From contig PDUO01000005.1 in assembly GCA_003008705.1 (NCBI GenBank), positions 1,553,997 to 1,617,996 on the forward strand: a DNA stretch of 64,000 nucleotides, in the 5' to 3' direction. The notes below the pieces were generated by a model. That model was not told the origin of the DNA, did no database searches, and saw only the letters and a list, made by a program, of their open reading frames with translations. Shown here piece after piece: positions 53,899 through 64,000 of this stretch. Position 1 is the stretch's first letter; each line of letters begins with the position of its first letter. This DNA comes from Pezicula radicicola. Its lineage: Eukaryota > Ascomycota > Leotiomycetes > Helotiales > Dermateaceae. The position numbers were made by a program, and so were the translations under genes.

Positions 53899-56298
53899 AT
53901 GAAGAAACTCTTCAGTGCGCTTATCCTCACCCTTGACTGTGGAAGGGCTGCAGCAAAATCATTTTGGTCCAATCTGCCGGCCGATTTTGGGGATATCATC
54001 AGAGAGGCTTACCCTATTGGCAATGGTAGACTTGCCGTACTTCCCAATGGCGAACCAGGCGTCGAGGCACTAAATCTCAACCTCGACTCGCTATGGACCG
54101 GTGGACCGTTCGAATCTGATAGCTACGCAGGAGGAAATCCATCGGAAGAAGTTTATTCTTTTCTTCCAGGTATCAGAGAATGGATCTTCCAAAATGCAAC
54201 TGGCAATGTCTCCAAGCTCCTTCATGATTATGAGAATTATGGGTCTTATTCGGTGCTTGCGAATTTGACTATTACCATAGCGAATGTTACGGGTAGCACT
54301 GGATATATGCGTTCTCTGGATTTGACCACAGGAATTCATACGACTAATTACACGGGCAGCGATGGGAACTTTTACGTTACAACGAGTTACTGCTCTTATC
54401 CGGACCAAGTCTGTGTTTATAACTTGTCTTGCAATTCAACGCTACCCGATATCAGTATTGGATTCCAGAATCTGCTAGTGGATGAGACGGTCCAAAATCT
54501 TACTTGTGGGGACAACTATGTCAGAATTGCTGGAAACCTTCAATCCGGCCCGCCTCTTGGTATGAGATATGATGCAGTAGCTCGATTGGTCTCAAGCGAA
54601 ACGATAAGTGCCTGCAATGGAACAGAAAATGGGACTATGATTGTTCCATCTAGTGTTGGCCTTCGGAGCTTCAGTATCGTCATTGGTGCCGGGTCAAACT
54701 ACGATCAAAAGAAAGGCAACAGTGCTAGTAACTACTCATTCCAGGGTGAGGATCCAGGAGACTCGGTAGAATTGGTCACGTCTACGGCAGCACAGCAACT
54801 AGAAAGCGATCTCCGAGGTGCTCATATCGAAGACTATTCCTCGCTCATCGGATCATTTTCTCTTGATCTTCCAGATACGAAGGGTAGCGCGCAGTGGAGG
54901 ACAGATCTGCTTATTTCACAGTATACAGTTATAGACCAGGATCCATACCTGGAAAGTCTTATGTTTGAATTTGGCCGCCATCTGTTCATCTCGTCTTCCA
55001 GGGAGAATTCACTTCCGGCAAATCTTCAAGGAAAGTGGAATTATCAGTCAGACCCAGCGTGGAGCGCTGACTACCACGCCAATATCAATCTACAAATGAA
55101 TTATTGGTTTGCTGACCAATTGGGACTTGGGAATCTCACAAAAGGTCTTTGGGACTACATCGAAGACACATGGATACCACGCGGAACTGAAACTGCTCAG
55201 CTTCTGTATGGAGCTCCAGGGTGGGTGGTGCACAATGAAATGAACATTTTTGGACACACAGGAATGAAAAATGGTTCTCAATGGGCAGATTATCCTGCTG
55301 CTGCTGCATGGTTAATGCAACATATCTGGGACCATTACGAATACTCCGGCAACCATACATGGTTCCAAATTCAAGGATATCCGATGATCAAAGGCGTAGC
55401 ACAATTTTGGCTCTCACAGCTACAACTAGATACTTATTTTAACGATGGCACCCTCGTGGTAAATCCATGCAACTCACCTGAACACGGCGTCACAACTTTT
55501 GGATGCACACACTTTCAACAGCTTATCTACCAGATATTTAGTTATGTAACCAAAGCGGAGTCACTTTTTCCAGACTCCGATGCAGATTTCTTAACCAACA
55601 TTACTATTGCACTCCAATCCTTAGATAAAGGCCTTCACATCGGCACCTGGAACGAGATAAAGGAATGGAAGATCCCAGACACCTACGGCTACGACTTCCA
55701 GAACGATACTCACCGCCATCTCTCTAACCTTTACGGCTGGTATCCGGGCTACTCTATCTCCTCATATGCTTCGGGGTACACAGAACCATCAATCCAATCC
55801 GCAGTAGCCAACACGCTCTATTCGCGTGGCATCGGCGGCGATGTAATAAATGGGCAAGCAAGCCAGGCAAATGCAGGATGGCAGAAAGTTTGGCGAGCAG
55901 CGTGCTGGGCGAGGTTGAATAATACGGAAAGAGCATATTTTGAGCTCAGGTTTACGATAATGAGTAATTTTGTGGAAAATGGGTTGAGTATGTATAGTGG
56001 GCATGATAAGCCGTTTCAGATCGATGCCAATTTTGGATACGTTGGCGCGGTGCTTAGTATGTTGGTTGTAGATCTACCGAATTTGGAGGACGGTAAAAGG
56101 ACAGTAGTGCTTGGACTAGCAATTCCACCGGCTTGGGCTGGTGGAAGTGTTAGGGGGTTAAGGTTAAGAGGTGGTGGAGTTGTAAGCTTTTCTTGGGATG
56201 ATAATGGTGTTGTTGATTCTATATTGGATGCGCAAAATACGGAGGGTGTAGTTTTGGTCAATGTGAAGGGCGACTTGCTTCATGACTCGTTAGAATAA
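53899..56298 (+). CDS. Secreted GH95 alpha-L-fucosidase
   Basis: This is a single exon of 799 residues. A short hydrophobic signal sequence (MKKLFSALILTLDCGRAAA) precedes the GH95 N-terminal beta domain, which opens IIREAYPIGNGRLAVLPNGE and NLNLDSLWTGGPF. The (alpha/alpha)6 barrel follows: NLQGKWNYQSDPAWSADYHA then NINLQMNYWF, VNPCNSPEHG and KPFQIDANFG. In the family, the Asn pair of the NINxxMNYW stretch, the Glu of SPEHG and the Asp of IDANFG are the catalytic residues; all are present. The enzyme removes alpha-1,2-linked fucose (or galactose in some relatives) from polysaccharides such as xyloglucan outside the cell. Many Asn-X-Ser/Thr sites fit secretion. It is intronless. Confidence 0.93.
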   Translation: MKKLFSALILTLDCGRAAAKSFWSNLPADFGDIIREAYPIGNGRLAVLPNGEPGVEALNLNLDSLWTGGPFESDSYAGGNPSEEVYSFLPGIREWIFQNATGNVSKLLHDYENYGSYSVLANLTITIANVTGSTGYMRSLDLTTGIHTTNYTGSDGNFYVTTSYCSYPDQVCVYNLSCNSTLPDISIGFQNLLVDETVQNLTCGDNYVRIAGNLQSGPPLGMRYDAVARLVSSETISACNGTENGTMIVPSSVGLRSFSIVIGAGSNYDQKKGNSASNYSFQGEDPGDSVELVTSTAAQQLESDLRGAHIEDYSSLIGSFSLDLPDTKGSAQWRTDLLISQYTVIDQDPYLESLMFEFGRHLFISSSRENSLPANLQGKWNYQSDPAWSADYHANINLQMNYWFADQLGLGNLTKGLWDYIEDTWIPRGTETAQLLYGAPGWVVHNEMNIFGHTGMKNGSQWADYPAAAAWLMQHIWDHYEYSGNHTWFQIQGYPMIKGVAQFWLSQLQLDTYFNDGTLVVNPCNSPEHGVTTFGCTHFQQLIYQIFSYVTKAESLFPDSDADFLTNITIALQSLDKGLHIGTWNEIKEWKIPDTYGYDFQNDTHRHLSNLYGWYPGYSISSYASGYTEPSIQSAVANTLYSRGIGGDVINGQASQANAGWQKVWRAACWARLNNTERAYFELRFTIMSNFVENGLSMYSGHDKPFQIDANFGYVGAVLSMLVVDLPNLEDGKRTVVLGLAIPPAWAGGSVRGLRLRGGGVVSFSWDDNGVVDSILDAQNTEGVVLVNVKGDLLHDSLE

Positions 56299-57195
56299 GT
56301 ACTTGGTAGGCTTTGTTAACCTCAATTAGACACAAAGCGCGTTTGTATAGGACTATGCCCACGAGGTAATTAATCAGTAAAATTTATAAATCCCTTGGCA
56401 AACTATAAAATACTTGACCAACATAGATTACTTATGTTAAATACATTACATAACACTGGAGCAACTCAAGTTAAGCGAGTTACCTAGTACGTTACTTAAG
56501 TGAAGTAAATTGCCCAGAAAGCGAATTCAGGATTGAAGTGAGTTAAGTTGCTCAATTTCATGAATTCAGGGACGAAATTAGATTAAACGAATCATGGGTT
56601 TCTCTGAACAGGGCCAAGTTAGGGAGTTATTTGAACTAACTGAATTGTTATTAAAGTGGTTCCTAAAGCCAAATCGGCAACTGAAGGAAGTAGGAAGAAG
56701 TCAAGTACAAGTACATATAATTCAGAAACTTCAAATTGCTAGCTAGGTTTGCTAAGAGCGATCTAGAAGATTAAATGCTTACAATATGAGAGAGCTTGAA
56801 CAATAATCAAAAAGGTGGGTTAAAAAGAAGTAGATTACCAACAACTTGCAAACACTTTTACTCAACAATTCATTTCAGAGGTTGAAACCTTAGTTAAGCT
56901 TAAACAGCTAATCTGTAAGAAGTTTCCGTGATTAGCAATAGCGTTACCTATATAGATTGCAAAGAAACGGGAATAAACCTAGTACCGCTAAATAATTTAG
57001 CGGATAATTAGTCAGCACAAGCACGCAAGCAGGTGAATAGGAGAAAGTAGCCCTGCTTCCTGCCGCATCCCTTCCCCCTACTCTATGGGCATACTTTGTT
57101 TCATGCGGAAGATAGCAGTTCGAGACCCAACCGAATTGTAACTATGACCTTGCTCTATCCGTGTACGTACTAGTCATTACCTCCCGGGACCTACT
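56299..57195. other. Intergenic with motif arrays
   Basis: GAGTTACCTAGTACGTTACTTAAG-like variants run from about 56420 to 56600. No gene is seen. Confidence 0.5.
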
Positions 57196-59094
57196 ATGCG
57201 TATTACAACACACGCCATGGACAAAGGGTTTGGAGCTCACGGAACCATTTTCCTCCACAGGAAACTTACTATCTTTAATCCTTTATTGAGAGACAAAACT
57301 GGGTCTCTGTTCCTGCACCGGCTAAGACCGCCGCAGCCCTCCCGCTGTCACTTGAGGTTTTATCATTCAGGACATGTAAAGGTCTCGACACCAGCAGATC
57401 GTGAGTGCTGTCCCCACTACCGCGCCCATTTCTTTTCGTTACTGATACGTACACAGGCCTCGATCCCCAGGCTTACACAAGTGGCCGGTGGCTTCGTCGT
57501 GACAAGCTGGAGCGTGATTCTCGCTACATTGCCTTTGACTTTGATGCCCTCTGCAAAAGAGTTGTCAAAGTATGTCCCGGGGCTCGTTCCATCGCGATCT
57601 ACGACAAGAAAGAAGGAGGATTCAATCGAGTCTTCATTTTCACCACTGACAACGGCAAACGCGTAATTGCAAGGCTACCCTTTAAGCTAGCAGGACCGCG
57701 TCGGCTGACCACCAATTCCGAAGTTGCTACTATCAAATATCGTAAGTTTATATCAACACATCTTCTTATGTACTTCACAGCGATTGACCATTATACACGT
57801 CTTAGTACAAACCAATACCAGCATCCCAATACCAAAAGTCCTAGAATGGAGCGATGATATAACTAATGCTATTGGTAGCGAATACATCATCATGGAACAC
57901 GCTGCTGGTGTCCAATTGCACGAGAGATGGCCAACTATGGCTGGACACCAACAGATCAGATGTATAGACGCTATCTATCAGAAGGCGAAAGAAATGGTTG
58001 ACCGCAAATTTCCCGCTTATGGAAGCTTATATTTTAATGATGCTCCTATCAGCTCCGCTTCGAAGCACCCTCTTGATCAGGAGTTCTGCATTGGGCCCCA
58101 TTGCGGAGCAATATACTGGGACTGCAATGTTGGCGAATCTCGATACTACCATAACATGAAACCCAACCAGGGACCATGTAAGCTATTTACCATTATTTCC
58201 CGCTTCGGCACAGAACAGGTCACCTAACAGATCACCACAGGGCCTGATATCATCTCATATTGTGATGGCCTCACTGATACTGGTCTCTCTAGGATTCCGC
58301 CGATTGATCCTATTCCTAAACCACCACAATATCATGGATCAGTTGAAGCTCACATTCGACTTCTTGAATCCGGTCGAGCTGTTCTTAAGGATATGTCTAA
58401 AGACAATCAAATTCAGGCCGCGGCCGTGCCCACATTGTTCCACCCAGATTTACACAAAAGAAACATTTTTGTTTCTGATGATAACCCTACTGTCATCACA
58501 GCTATCATAGACTGGCAATCGGCTAGTATCGAGCCAGCATTCTGGTATGCGGATGAGGTGCCAGACTTTGCACATCCTGTAGCTCATCCCTTAGTCGAAG
58601 ATCAACTTGAGTCTAACAGTGAGCTATGTAGCCAAGCATTCGAAGCCTGCACTCATTTTCTTGTTCCAAACCTCGCTCGACCCAGGATGATGGACGAATC
58701 CCTATTTCGACTGTTCCGCTATTGCTACAGGACCTGGCGAGATGGTGCCGTGGCTTTTCGCCATGAACTCATTAAAACCTCTCAACACTGGACAGACCTA
58801 GGTCTTGCCGGTTCGTGTCCTTTTCCCATGCCGAGTCCTACTGAATTGGCTGTTCATCAGAAGGAATACAAAAAATTTGAAGCGGCACAAGATCTGAGAG
58901 GTAATCTGGCAAACTTGCTGAATACTGCTTCGGATGGATGGGTACCGCCGGAGGACTGGGAGACAACAGAGACCGCTCACAGAGAGCTTTTCGATGGGAT
59001 ATTGAAAGCTGTATTAGCTAACGAGGATGCTGATGATGATGAACCTATAAAAACCGAATTAGATCTTAGAGAGATCTGGCCATTCGACCTTTGA
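57196..59094 (+). CDS. AIM9-like mitochondrial protein with aminoglycoside-phosphotransferase fold
   Basis: The exons are 57196-57400, 57457-57741, 57806-58177 and 58241-59094 (571 residues). The N-terminus is basic and lacks acids around HRLRPPQPSRCHLRFYHSG, as in mitochondrial targeting sequences. It leads to DPQAYTSGRWLRRDKLERDS, then KKEGGFNRVFIF (glycine loop region), RLPFKLAGP, ATIKYLQTNTSIPIPKVLEW, IGSEYIIMEHAAGVQLHERW, the catalytic loop LFHPDLHKRNIF (His-x-Asp-x4-Asn) and AIIDWQSASIEPAFWYAD (the DFG equivalent). This matches the fungal AIM9 (altered inheritance of mitochondria 9) group, large in filamentous fungi. The phosphate acceptor is not known. The paralogue count in fungi is high, so orthology to yeast AIM9 is not assured. 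Confidence 0.85.
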
Positions 59095-59329
59095 AAAGAT
59101 CTTCTGTTATAAAATAAGACTTTATGTCTAGTTGGTTAAAAATGTAGTAGGTATAGACTAGGTAGTAATGTCAATAGAAGTGTACGCTACTTACTACTCT
59201 TGTAGTTCTGCCATCTACTAAAAATTACTAAGCGTTAATGAAACCAAGTACATTACCCCTAAACCTCCTGCCTTGCTTTGCTTAGAAACGCAACATGGGC
59301 CTATCTTGGCTCATGATGAACTTATATGA

Positions 59330-60127
59330 GCATTTCTCCAGCATTTTATTTATATTTTTCAGTTTAGTCGCTGGCGGCTTGCCTCTAGTTTCATTAGCAA
59401 ACATTGGAGTTCTTTATATGTGGAAACCCCCCAAGACCCAAAAGATGAAATAAACTCCTCAGAGACTGTTGCACATTACCATCCTATATCTTCATCGCTT
59501 ACTTTACTGTCTCCCACCCGGCATATTACACAGACCGAGGCCTCCGAAACCAAAAGACCTCCTATTGTCTTTGGGGAGATCGTCCTTAAAACTGCATGCT
59601 ATCACCCATTTCTCGTCATCAAGGAAGTTCCAAACTGGCCCACCTCAGCAGGATTACTCTCAGGGTTCCAAGAACTCCCTTGGATCGTTATCAGCATAAC
59701 TACAGGTCTATACGGTGGCCTCCATGATACAGCTTGGTACGATCACTTCCCCAGCAAGGCTGAGCAAATTTTGTGGTGCACATCTTGCGTTATCATCGGT
59801 GCGTCAGGGATCCTGACCGGAATTGCGATTAGTATGGATCGATTGCCAAAGAAGCTTGGGTGGTGGAAGCCGTCGAACAATAAGAAATATCAAGAAAGCG
59901 CTATGTTATACTATTTCTGGGAACATGACCTGTCTTTTTGGGGCATTACATTTTGGGTAGTCGTTTTGTTCACTTTTTTGATTGTAGTAGTGCCAGCATT
60001 TTTAGCCGTCTTCTTTTATATTCCGGCGCGGTTATTTTTAGTAGTTGAGGCACTCATTAGTTTGAGGAACGCGCCGGTTGGGACTTATCTCACGCCAGAC
60101 TGGACACAGTGGATTCCCCATTTGTAG
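59330..60127 (+). CDS. C-terminal part of a fungal integral membrane protein, 5' end unresolved
   Basis: The frame is open from 59330 and encodes a polar stretch, then PPIVFGEIVLKTACYHPFLV, GFQELPWIVISITTGLYGGL (GGLHDTAW), a helix ILWCTSCVIIGASGILTG, another FWVVVLFTFLIVVVPAFLAV, and the ending YIPARLFLVVEALISLRNAP then WTQWIPHL. The YGGLHxxAWxxxFP turn and the ARLFLVVEALISLR...PHL end are common to a group of fungal membrane proteins of unknown role, which normally carry a longer N-terminal half. Here only 235 bp separate the open frame from the AIM9-like stop codon, so the gene is probably truncated. The Met at 59295 lies in another frame and could join only through an intron I cannot place. 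A TTTTCAG acceptor at 59362 is a candidate exon start. Confidence 0.5.
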   Translation, partial: AFLQHFIYIFQFSRWRLASSFISKHWSSLYVETPQDPKDEINSSETVAHYHPISSSLTLLSPTRHITQTEASETKRPPIVFGEIVLKTACYHPFLVIKEVPNWPTSAGLLSGFQELPWIVISITTGLYGGLHDTAWYDHFPSKAEQILWCTSCVIIGASGILTGIAISMDRLPKKLGWWKPSNNKKYQESAMLYYFWEHDLSFWGITFWVVVLFTFLIVVVPAFLAVFFYIPARLFLVVEALISLRNAPVGTYLTPDWTQWIPHL

Positions 60128-60150
60128 CTCTGGAATTGGAAATTGGTGGT

Positions 60151-60270
60151 TGCCGTACGAATTGATATATAAGAAATCATTTTAATTAGGAAAAGCGAGT
60201 TACTCAAATCAAGTGAGTTATCCAAGCTCGCCAAGTCAAAATGATCCCTTGTAAACCAATTCATACAGCA
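60151..60270. mobile_element. MITE-like element, copy C
   Basis: The left end is TGCCGTACGAATTGATATAT then AAGAAATCATTTT. The right end, reverse-complemented, is TGCTGTATGAATTGG then TTTACAAGGGATCATTTT. Inside are GCGAGTTACTCAAATCAAG and GTGAGTTATCCAAGC. It is the shortest of the three copies and lies about 20 bp past the stop codon of the truncated membrane protein. Confidence 0.75.
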
Positions 60271-60579
60271 TATAGTTTTTCATTATTACCTTGTATCTCG
60301 CTTATAGTTAGGCAGTATTTAATAGAAAATTACCCTGATTAGCCTTTCTATAGTCTATGCTGTCTTTGAGCTGAGCTTTGCACAGCAAAAATCTTTGACG
60401 TTATCTCTAAATCTCAAATATAACTGTATTGTGTTTCATATTCTGATTTAGAGGAAACCATCATAACCTAGTGTTAATCTGAGTAATTGATCTTACCATA
60501 TCTTCTCGATATCCATATTACAAAACAAGCTCTACGATTAAACCCCATGTTCCGATAACAGGACCGGCGTATAGTCTTT
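60271..60579. other. Intergenic
   Basis: Nothing recognisable apart from one CTGAGTAATTGATC variant near 60480. Confidence 0.5.
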
Positions 60580-61309
60580 CTACGCTGGATTTTGCAGTTG
60601 CGGAGGTAATGCTCGGGAAGCAACAGATAGGGAAAGCACAGTCGAGGAAGCACCAGTTGTCGTCCCTATACGTGAAGCCGACGAGGATCCAATAGGAGTA
60701 GTCGTGCTGCTGCCAGTGCGTATAGCAGTCGACGTGCTCGTCAGCACTATCCCAATCGCTCCACACAAAATTGTCGTTATCTGTCCGTTCGGCTCTGTAT
60801 ACAAACCAGTCTCGACATTACCGCTGCCTCCATATTGGTCCGTGTAATCGCCTGACAGGAACCGGTTAGTCTCTGGCTTATATTTACACAGTATTGATGC
60901 AGTTCGTCGAGAGTAGTATAGAGGTACACGTACCAGTGCTTATATCTAGACACAACAGCGACCCATATGTATACATGTAACACGTCTCGCTACCCGTGCA
61001 ACTGAGCATAGCACGGATTTTCAGCTTCCTTATATCGCCGAGGCAGCCGACGGCAGCACACTAGCATTGTTCCGCCATTGCGTAGCAAGATTGAAGACAA
61101 ATAGAATCATTACCACACGTCGTAACACAAGGGTCATCGTTGCAGGTTTGAAGACAGGCCGAATCATTTCTACACACTATACTGCAGTCATTGGAAGAGC
61201 CACTAGAAGAGTTGCCAGATGAGGACCAGGAGAGCGCGTTAGATTCTGTGCAGGTGAGAGCGATGCTGAAAGGGAGAATAGCGAGCAAAATGGCTATCAT
61301 AGACAGCAT
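60580..61309 (-). CDS. Small secreted protein with tandem CX3C modules and Ser/Thr-rich tail
   Basis: The exons are 61309-61062, 61001-60934 and 60851-60580 (195 residues, in phase). The signal peptide is MLSMIAILLAILPFSIA. A Ser/Gly stretch follows, then eight cysteines spaced C-x3-C-x5-C-x3-C-x4-C-x3-C-x5-C-x3-C, built from three related units (NDSACLQTC, NDDPCVTTC, NDSICLQSC). Next come CYCTGSETCYMYTYGSLLC then LDISTGDYTDQYGGSGNVET, a stretch I recall from other fungal secreted proteins, and a low-complexity Ser/Thr tail. I see no hydrophobic GPI-type end. Size, cysteine content and secretion make it an effector-like or surface-coat candidate; no function is known. The first intron donor (CTAGTGTGC) is weak but gives a coherent protein. 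Confidence 0.75.
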
Positions 61310-62700
61310 GGTTCACGGTGGAGGTGGAATAGTGGTAGATTAATAGGCAGCAAGATGAACAGTCTAGCTAAAGATGTAAAAGGTTTTGAAATGCGGAGAT
61401 TGAAAGACAGGATGATGTTGTAAGAAACCCCTTTCGAAATCTAGCGATAGCTCCTCTACTTTATTTGTACGCACACGAACTGACTCTCACCAAACTAACA
61501 GTAATCGAAAAGTGCAAAAAATTTAATTTACTTATCAATCTAAAATAGCCCGGTAGAGGCGTTGCACAGGCGGTTAAGCCAATGGGAGCCTATCCAAAAG
61601 GAGCCGCTCAGTAAACCTCGAATTCATCTGCCATCTTGGCACCAGCAGCCACGACTTTCTCATGGGTTCTTATTGGATTGAAAAGTTGGATAGCTTTAAA
61701 AACTTCACATGGCATTCAGCTGTGGCGTTTAAGGTGGCAAAAGGCGGCCTTGAAACATATGGGTGGTAGTCTAGTAGCTAGAAGTATGAAACCATAGTGT
61801 GTGCGAGCCCATTTTGTTTTTCGTACTTAGTATCACGCTGTGATATATCATTCTATGGGAAATTGCAAACACACACTCTAGGTCGTTTAGTTAAATGAGG
61901 CTGGAGATGAGCTTACTGCTTTAAGATCTTGGTAATACTCGGCGCTTCATATTTATCTCGCTTGCTTGATACACTAATCATTAGGCCTCGACAAGCAAAC
62001 TAGTCCCTAAGACTATTATCTGCTCATCTAGACGAATCACAACAGCTAACGCCTAAATTATTAATCCCTGCCTCAGTGCCTGTTAAAGCATCCAGGAATT
62101 ACACCTCAAATATCGCACGACTTTTGAACTGAGAATCCTAATTTCTATCCGCAATGTAAAAGTCTAGAGTTAATCCCAAGTATCTGCTCGTATATTCGCA
62201 TTTTGATCCTTTGGGGAGGTTCCGTCGCTTAATTTGGTAGGCTGCCGTTCGGGTCCATTTCCAGCCACATGCATCGCATCTCTTGCCATTTTGAATGGGC
62301 TTGCAGTAGTATCGGGTACTAGTACAATACTGTATTTCTAGGATCGCCGGCGAAAGGTACAACGTATTCCGCATCCTAAGATCCAGTGTCAAACCATCTT
62401 GGTAGAACTGTTTAATCTCCAACACATAAGACTGTTTGGGTTATTTTGATCCAACTAGGACAGGGTTAAGGAGACAATCTGGAATTTTAAGGCTACAGTG
62501 TCCAAGAAATTGCCGCCCGTAAGATAAGCCTACCGTTCAGAGATAAGGAGTACGATCCGTGCAGACCATATACATTCCTCGGGAATGTTCAAGACGAAGA
62601 GCCCCACTGGTTATCCCCGCTTTCTAGACTCACCTTCCGCCGGCTTCAAGAACCGTCGAATTGAAGGCATTCAGAGAATCCTAACCTTTAACTCTTCAAA
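61310..62700. other. Intergenic before the P450
   Basis: A minus-strand frame at 62138-62425 (95 codons, several Cys and Trp) is not recognisable and is left out. No repeat was found. Confidence 0.5.
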
Positions 62701-64000
62701 ATGTTCACCATTTTAAGTCTCTGGATTGAAGATTTAGCATCTGGAAAACCATTACCCACATTAGCTATTTCCTTCTGTTTTGGAGTCATTTTTCATCAGA
62801 CTATTCGACAGAAAGAGATTGACTATCAAATATGGAGACGTCTCTTAATTCATTTTCTCTCAAATCTAGCCTTATGCGTTTACTACAAAACTAACTGTTC
62901 GTTTACGCTCTTCGAATCTATTCGGATTACAACACTCGCCAGTTTTTCATTCAACTTCGGATTCGTAACGAGCATCGTCATATACAGATTATTTTTACAT
63001 CGTTTGAAGAAATTCCCGGGACCTATCTTCGCAAAAGTCTCTCGTTTCTATGCTACAGGACTTGCAGCGAGGAATGTACGGTATGCATTTGAAATAGAGA
63101 AATTACATCAGAAATATGGTGATTTTGTAAGAACTGGTAAATGCACCTACAATCTCTGAAATCTGCTTCGTACTTACCAAACAAACAGGGCCACGAGAAT
63201 TGTCAATCTTGAGAGCTTCAGCTATACCAGAAATCTATGGCCCGCAAACGGAGTGCAGAAAATCAACATGGTATAGCCAAGTTTCTGATGATGTGATGAA
63301 ATGCTCTTTGAACTCGAGTAGAGATTTCGAGGACCATAAACGTAGGAGAAGGGCTTGGGATCGAGGATTTAGTGTTAAGGGCAAGTCCAGTTCTATGCTG
63401 CGTTAGGGGCCATCTCTGACGATTCTTCTGTGACAGCACTTCAAACATACGAGCCACGTATAAAAACTAAAATAGATCTATTTATATCCAGAATGAAGGA
63501 GTTTTCCGGTTCACCGATCAATATCACTCAATGGAGTATGTTCTTCAACTTCGATACCATGGGAGCCGTTGGTTTCGGTAAAGAATTTCGCATGCTTGAT
63601 AACGGCGCCGAGCACCCAGCCATCAAGGGACTTCATGATCAAATGACGATACTTGGTATATTGAGCTCTGTTCCATGGTTACTGTCAATGCTAGGAGTTA
63701 TTCCAGGTTTAGCCGGTAGTTATGCACTATTTACTAAATGGTGTGCTGAGCAGGCTGAGCAGAAGGAGAAGGTAAGTATCAATTAGTGCGTATGGATAGT
63801 AAAACTAGACTAAAAAGCAACATAGGTATTTGATCCGGCGAAAGAACCTTCTGATATCTTTTCCTGGCTTCTAAAAGCCAAATTTGAGAATGATTCCTCA
63901 GCTTCTCGGGGTCAAGCTTTGGTCGAAGATAGTCGACTCATCATTATAGCTGGATCAGACACTACCGCATCGGCCCTCGCAAACTGTTTGTTTTTCCTAA
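62701..64000 (+). CDS. Cytochrome P450 monooxygenase, 3' end beyond window
   Basis: The exons are 62701-63136, 63189-63380, 63437-63771 and 63826 to the edge, all in phase. The N-terminus has two or three hydrophobic helices (LPTLAISFCFGVIF, ITTLASFSFNFGFVTSIVIY) that anchor it to the ER. P450 landmarks are FPGPIFAKVSRFY, LHQKYGDFVRTGPRELSI, IPEIYGPQTECRKSTWY, HKRRRRAWDRGFSVKALQTY then EPRI (C-helix region), and the I-helix oxygen-binding motif AGSDTTASAL at 63949-63978. The heme-binding cysteine lies outside. The second intron gives the conserved GFSVKALQTYEPR only with a GC donor at 63381. Fungal P450s of this layout act in secondary metabolism or xenobiotic oxidation; the substrate is not predictable. 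Confidence 0.92.

Noticed and set aside
59295..59452. Met-led hydrophobic frame before the membrane protein
   Set aside because: It is out of frame with the conserved part and stops quickly; no intron with good sites links the two.
62138..62425. Minus-strand 95-codon Cys/Trp-containing frame
   Set aside because: Not recognisable, and no exon or promoter signals support it.
1..64000. tRNA, rRNA or CRISPR features
   Set aside because: No cloverleaf with a GTTCGA-type arm, no rRNA-like block and no regularly spaced identical repeats were seen by reading; a tRNAscan run would be the deciding test.

Overview
The window is nuclear DNA of a filamentous ascomycete. The evidence is short GT-AG introns (about 50-140 nt) in most genes, a Zn2Cys6 regulator, a HET domain, an RTA1-like protein, a secreted type-B carboxylesterase, a GH95 fucosidase and a cytochrome P450. 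A Leotiomycete is my best guess, but that rests on general gene style only. I rebuilt the exon structures by hand from splice signals and checked that each joined reading frame stays in phase.

Layout. 1-5 kb: an OST-alpha/TMEM184 family protein cut by the left edge, a decayed fungal-family gene and an RTA1-like membrane protein. 5-8 kb: non-coding DNA with a perfect 44-bp inverted repeat. 8.1-12.6 kb: a cullin-1-type gene whose stop codon is missing and whose frame runs straight into a HET domain; this is the most unusual object in the window. 12.6-14.8 kb: AT-rich and gene-poor. 14.8-27 kb: secreted carboxylesterase, SLX1 nuclease subunit and a KDM5-type histone demethylase. 27.6-33.9 kb: a TmpA-like membrane oxidoreductase, two tandem-repeat arrays and a single-pass wall or surface protein. 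35-42.5 kb: a Zn2Cys6 regulator, a 2-oxoglutarate/Fe(II) oxygenase and a FAD monooxygenase, with an orphan exon beside them, arranged like a small metabolic cluster. 43-50.8 kb: an unknown protein, a GNAT acetyltransferase, an amino-acid permease and a ketopantoate-reductase-like enzyme. 51.5-64 kb: epoxide hydrolase, GH95 alpha-L-fucosidase, AIM9-like kinase-fold protein, a truncated membrane protein, a small secreted Cys-rich protein and a P450 cut by the right edge.

The intergenic DNA carries a repeated near-palindrome (TGAGTTACTCA and variants), often in short arrays. Three copies sit inside a 120-165 bp element with terminal inverted repeats, so a MITE family probably spread the motif. 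A separate MITE-like element ends about 20 bp from the stop codon of the Zn2Cys6 gene. Three introns use a GC donor.

Working links between genes: SLX1 and KDM5 are housekeeping nuclear factors. The regulator, 2OG oxygenase and FAD monooxygenase are the only group whose arrangement suggests joint regulation. The cullin-HET gene would physically join an SCF ubiquitin-ligase scaffold to the fungal incompatibility and cell-death domain.
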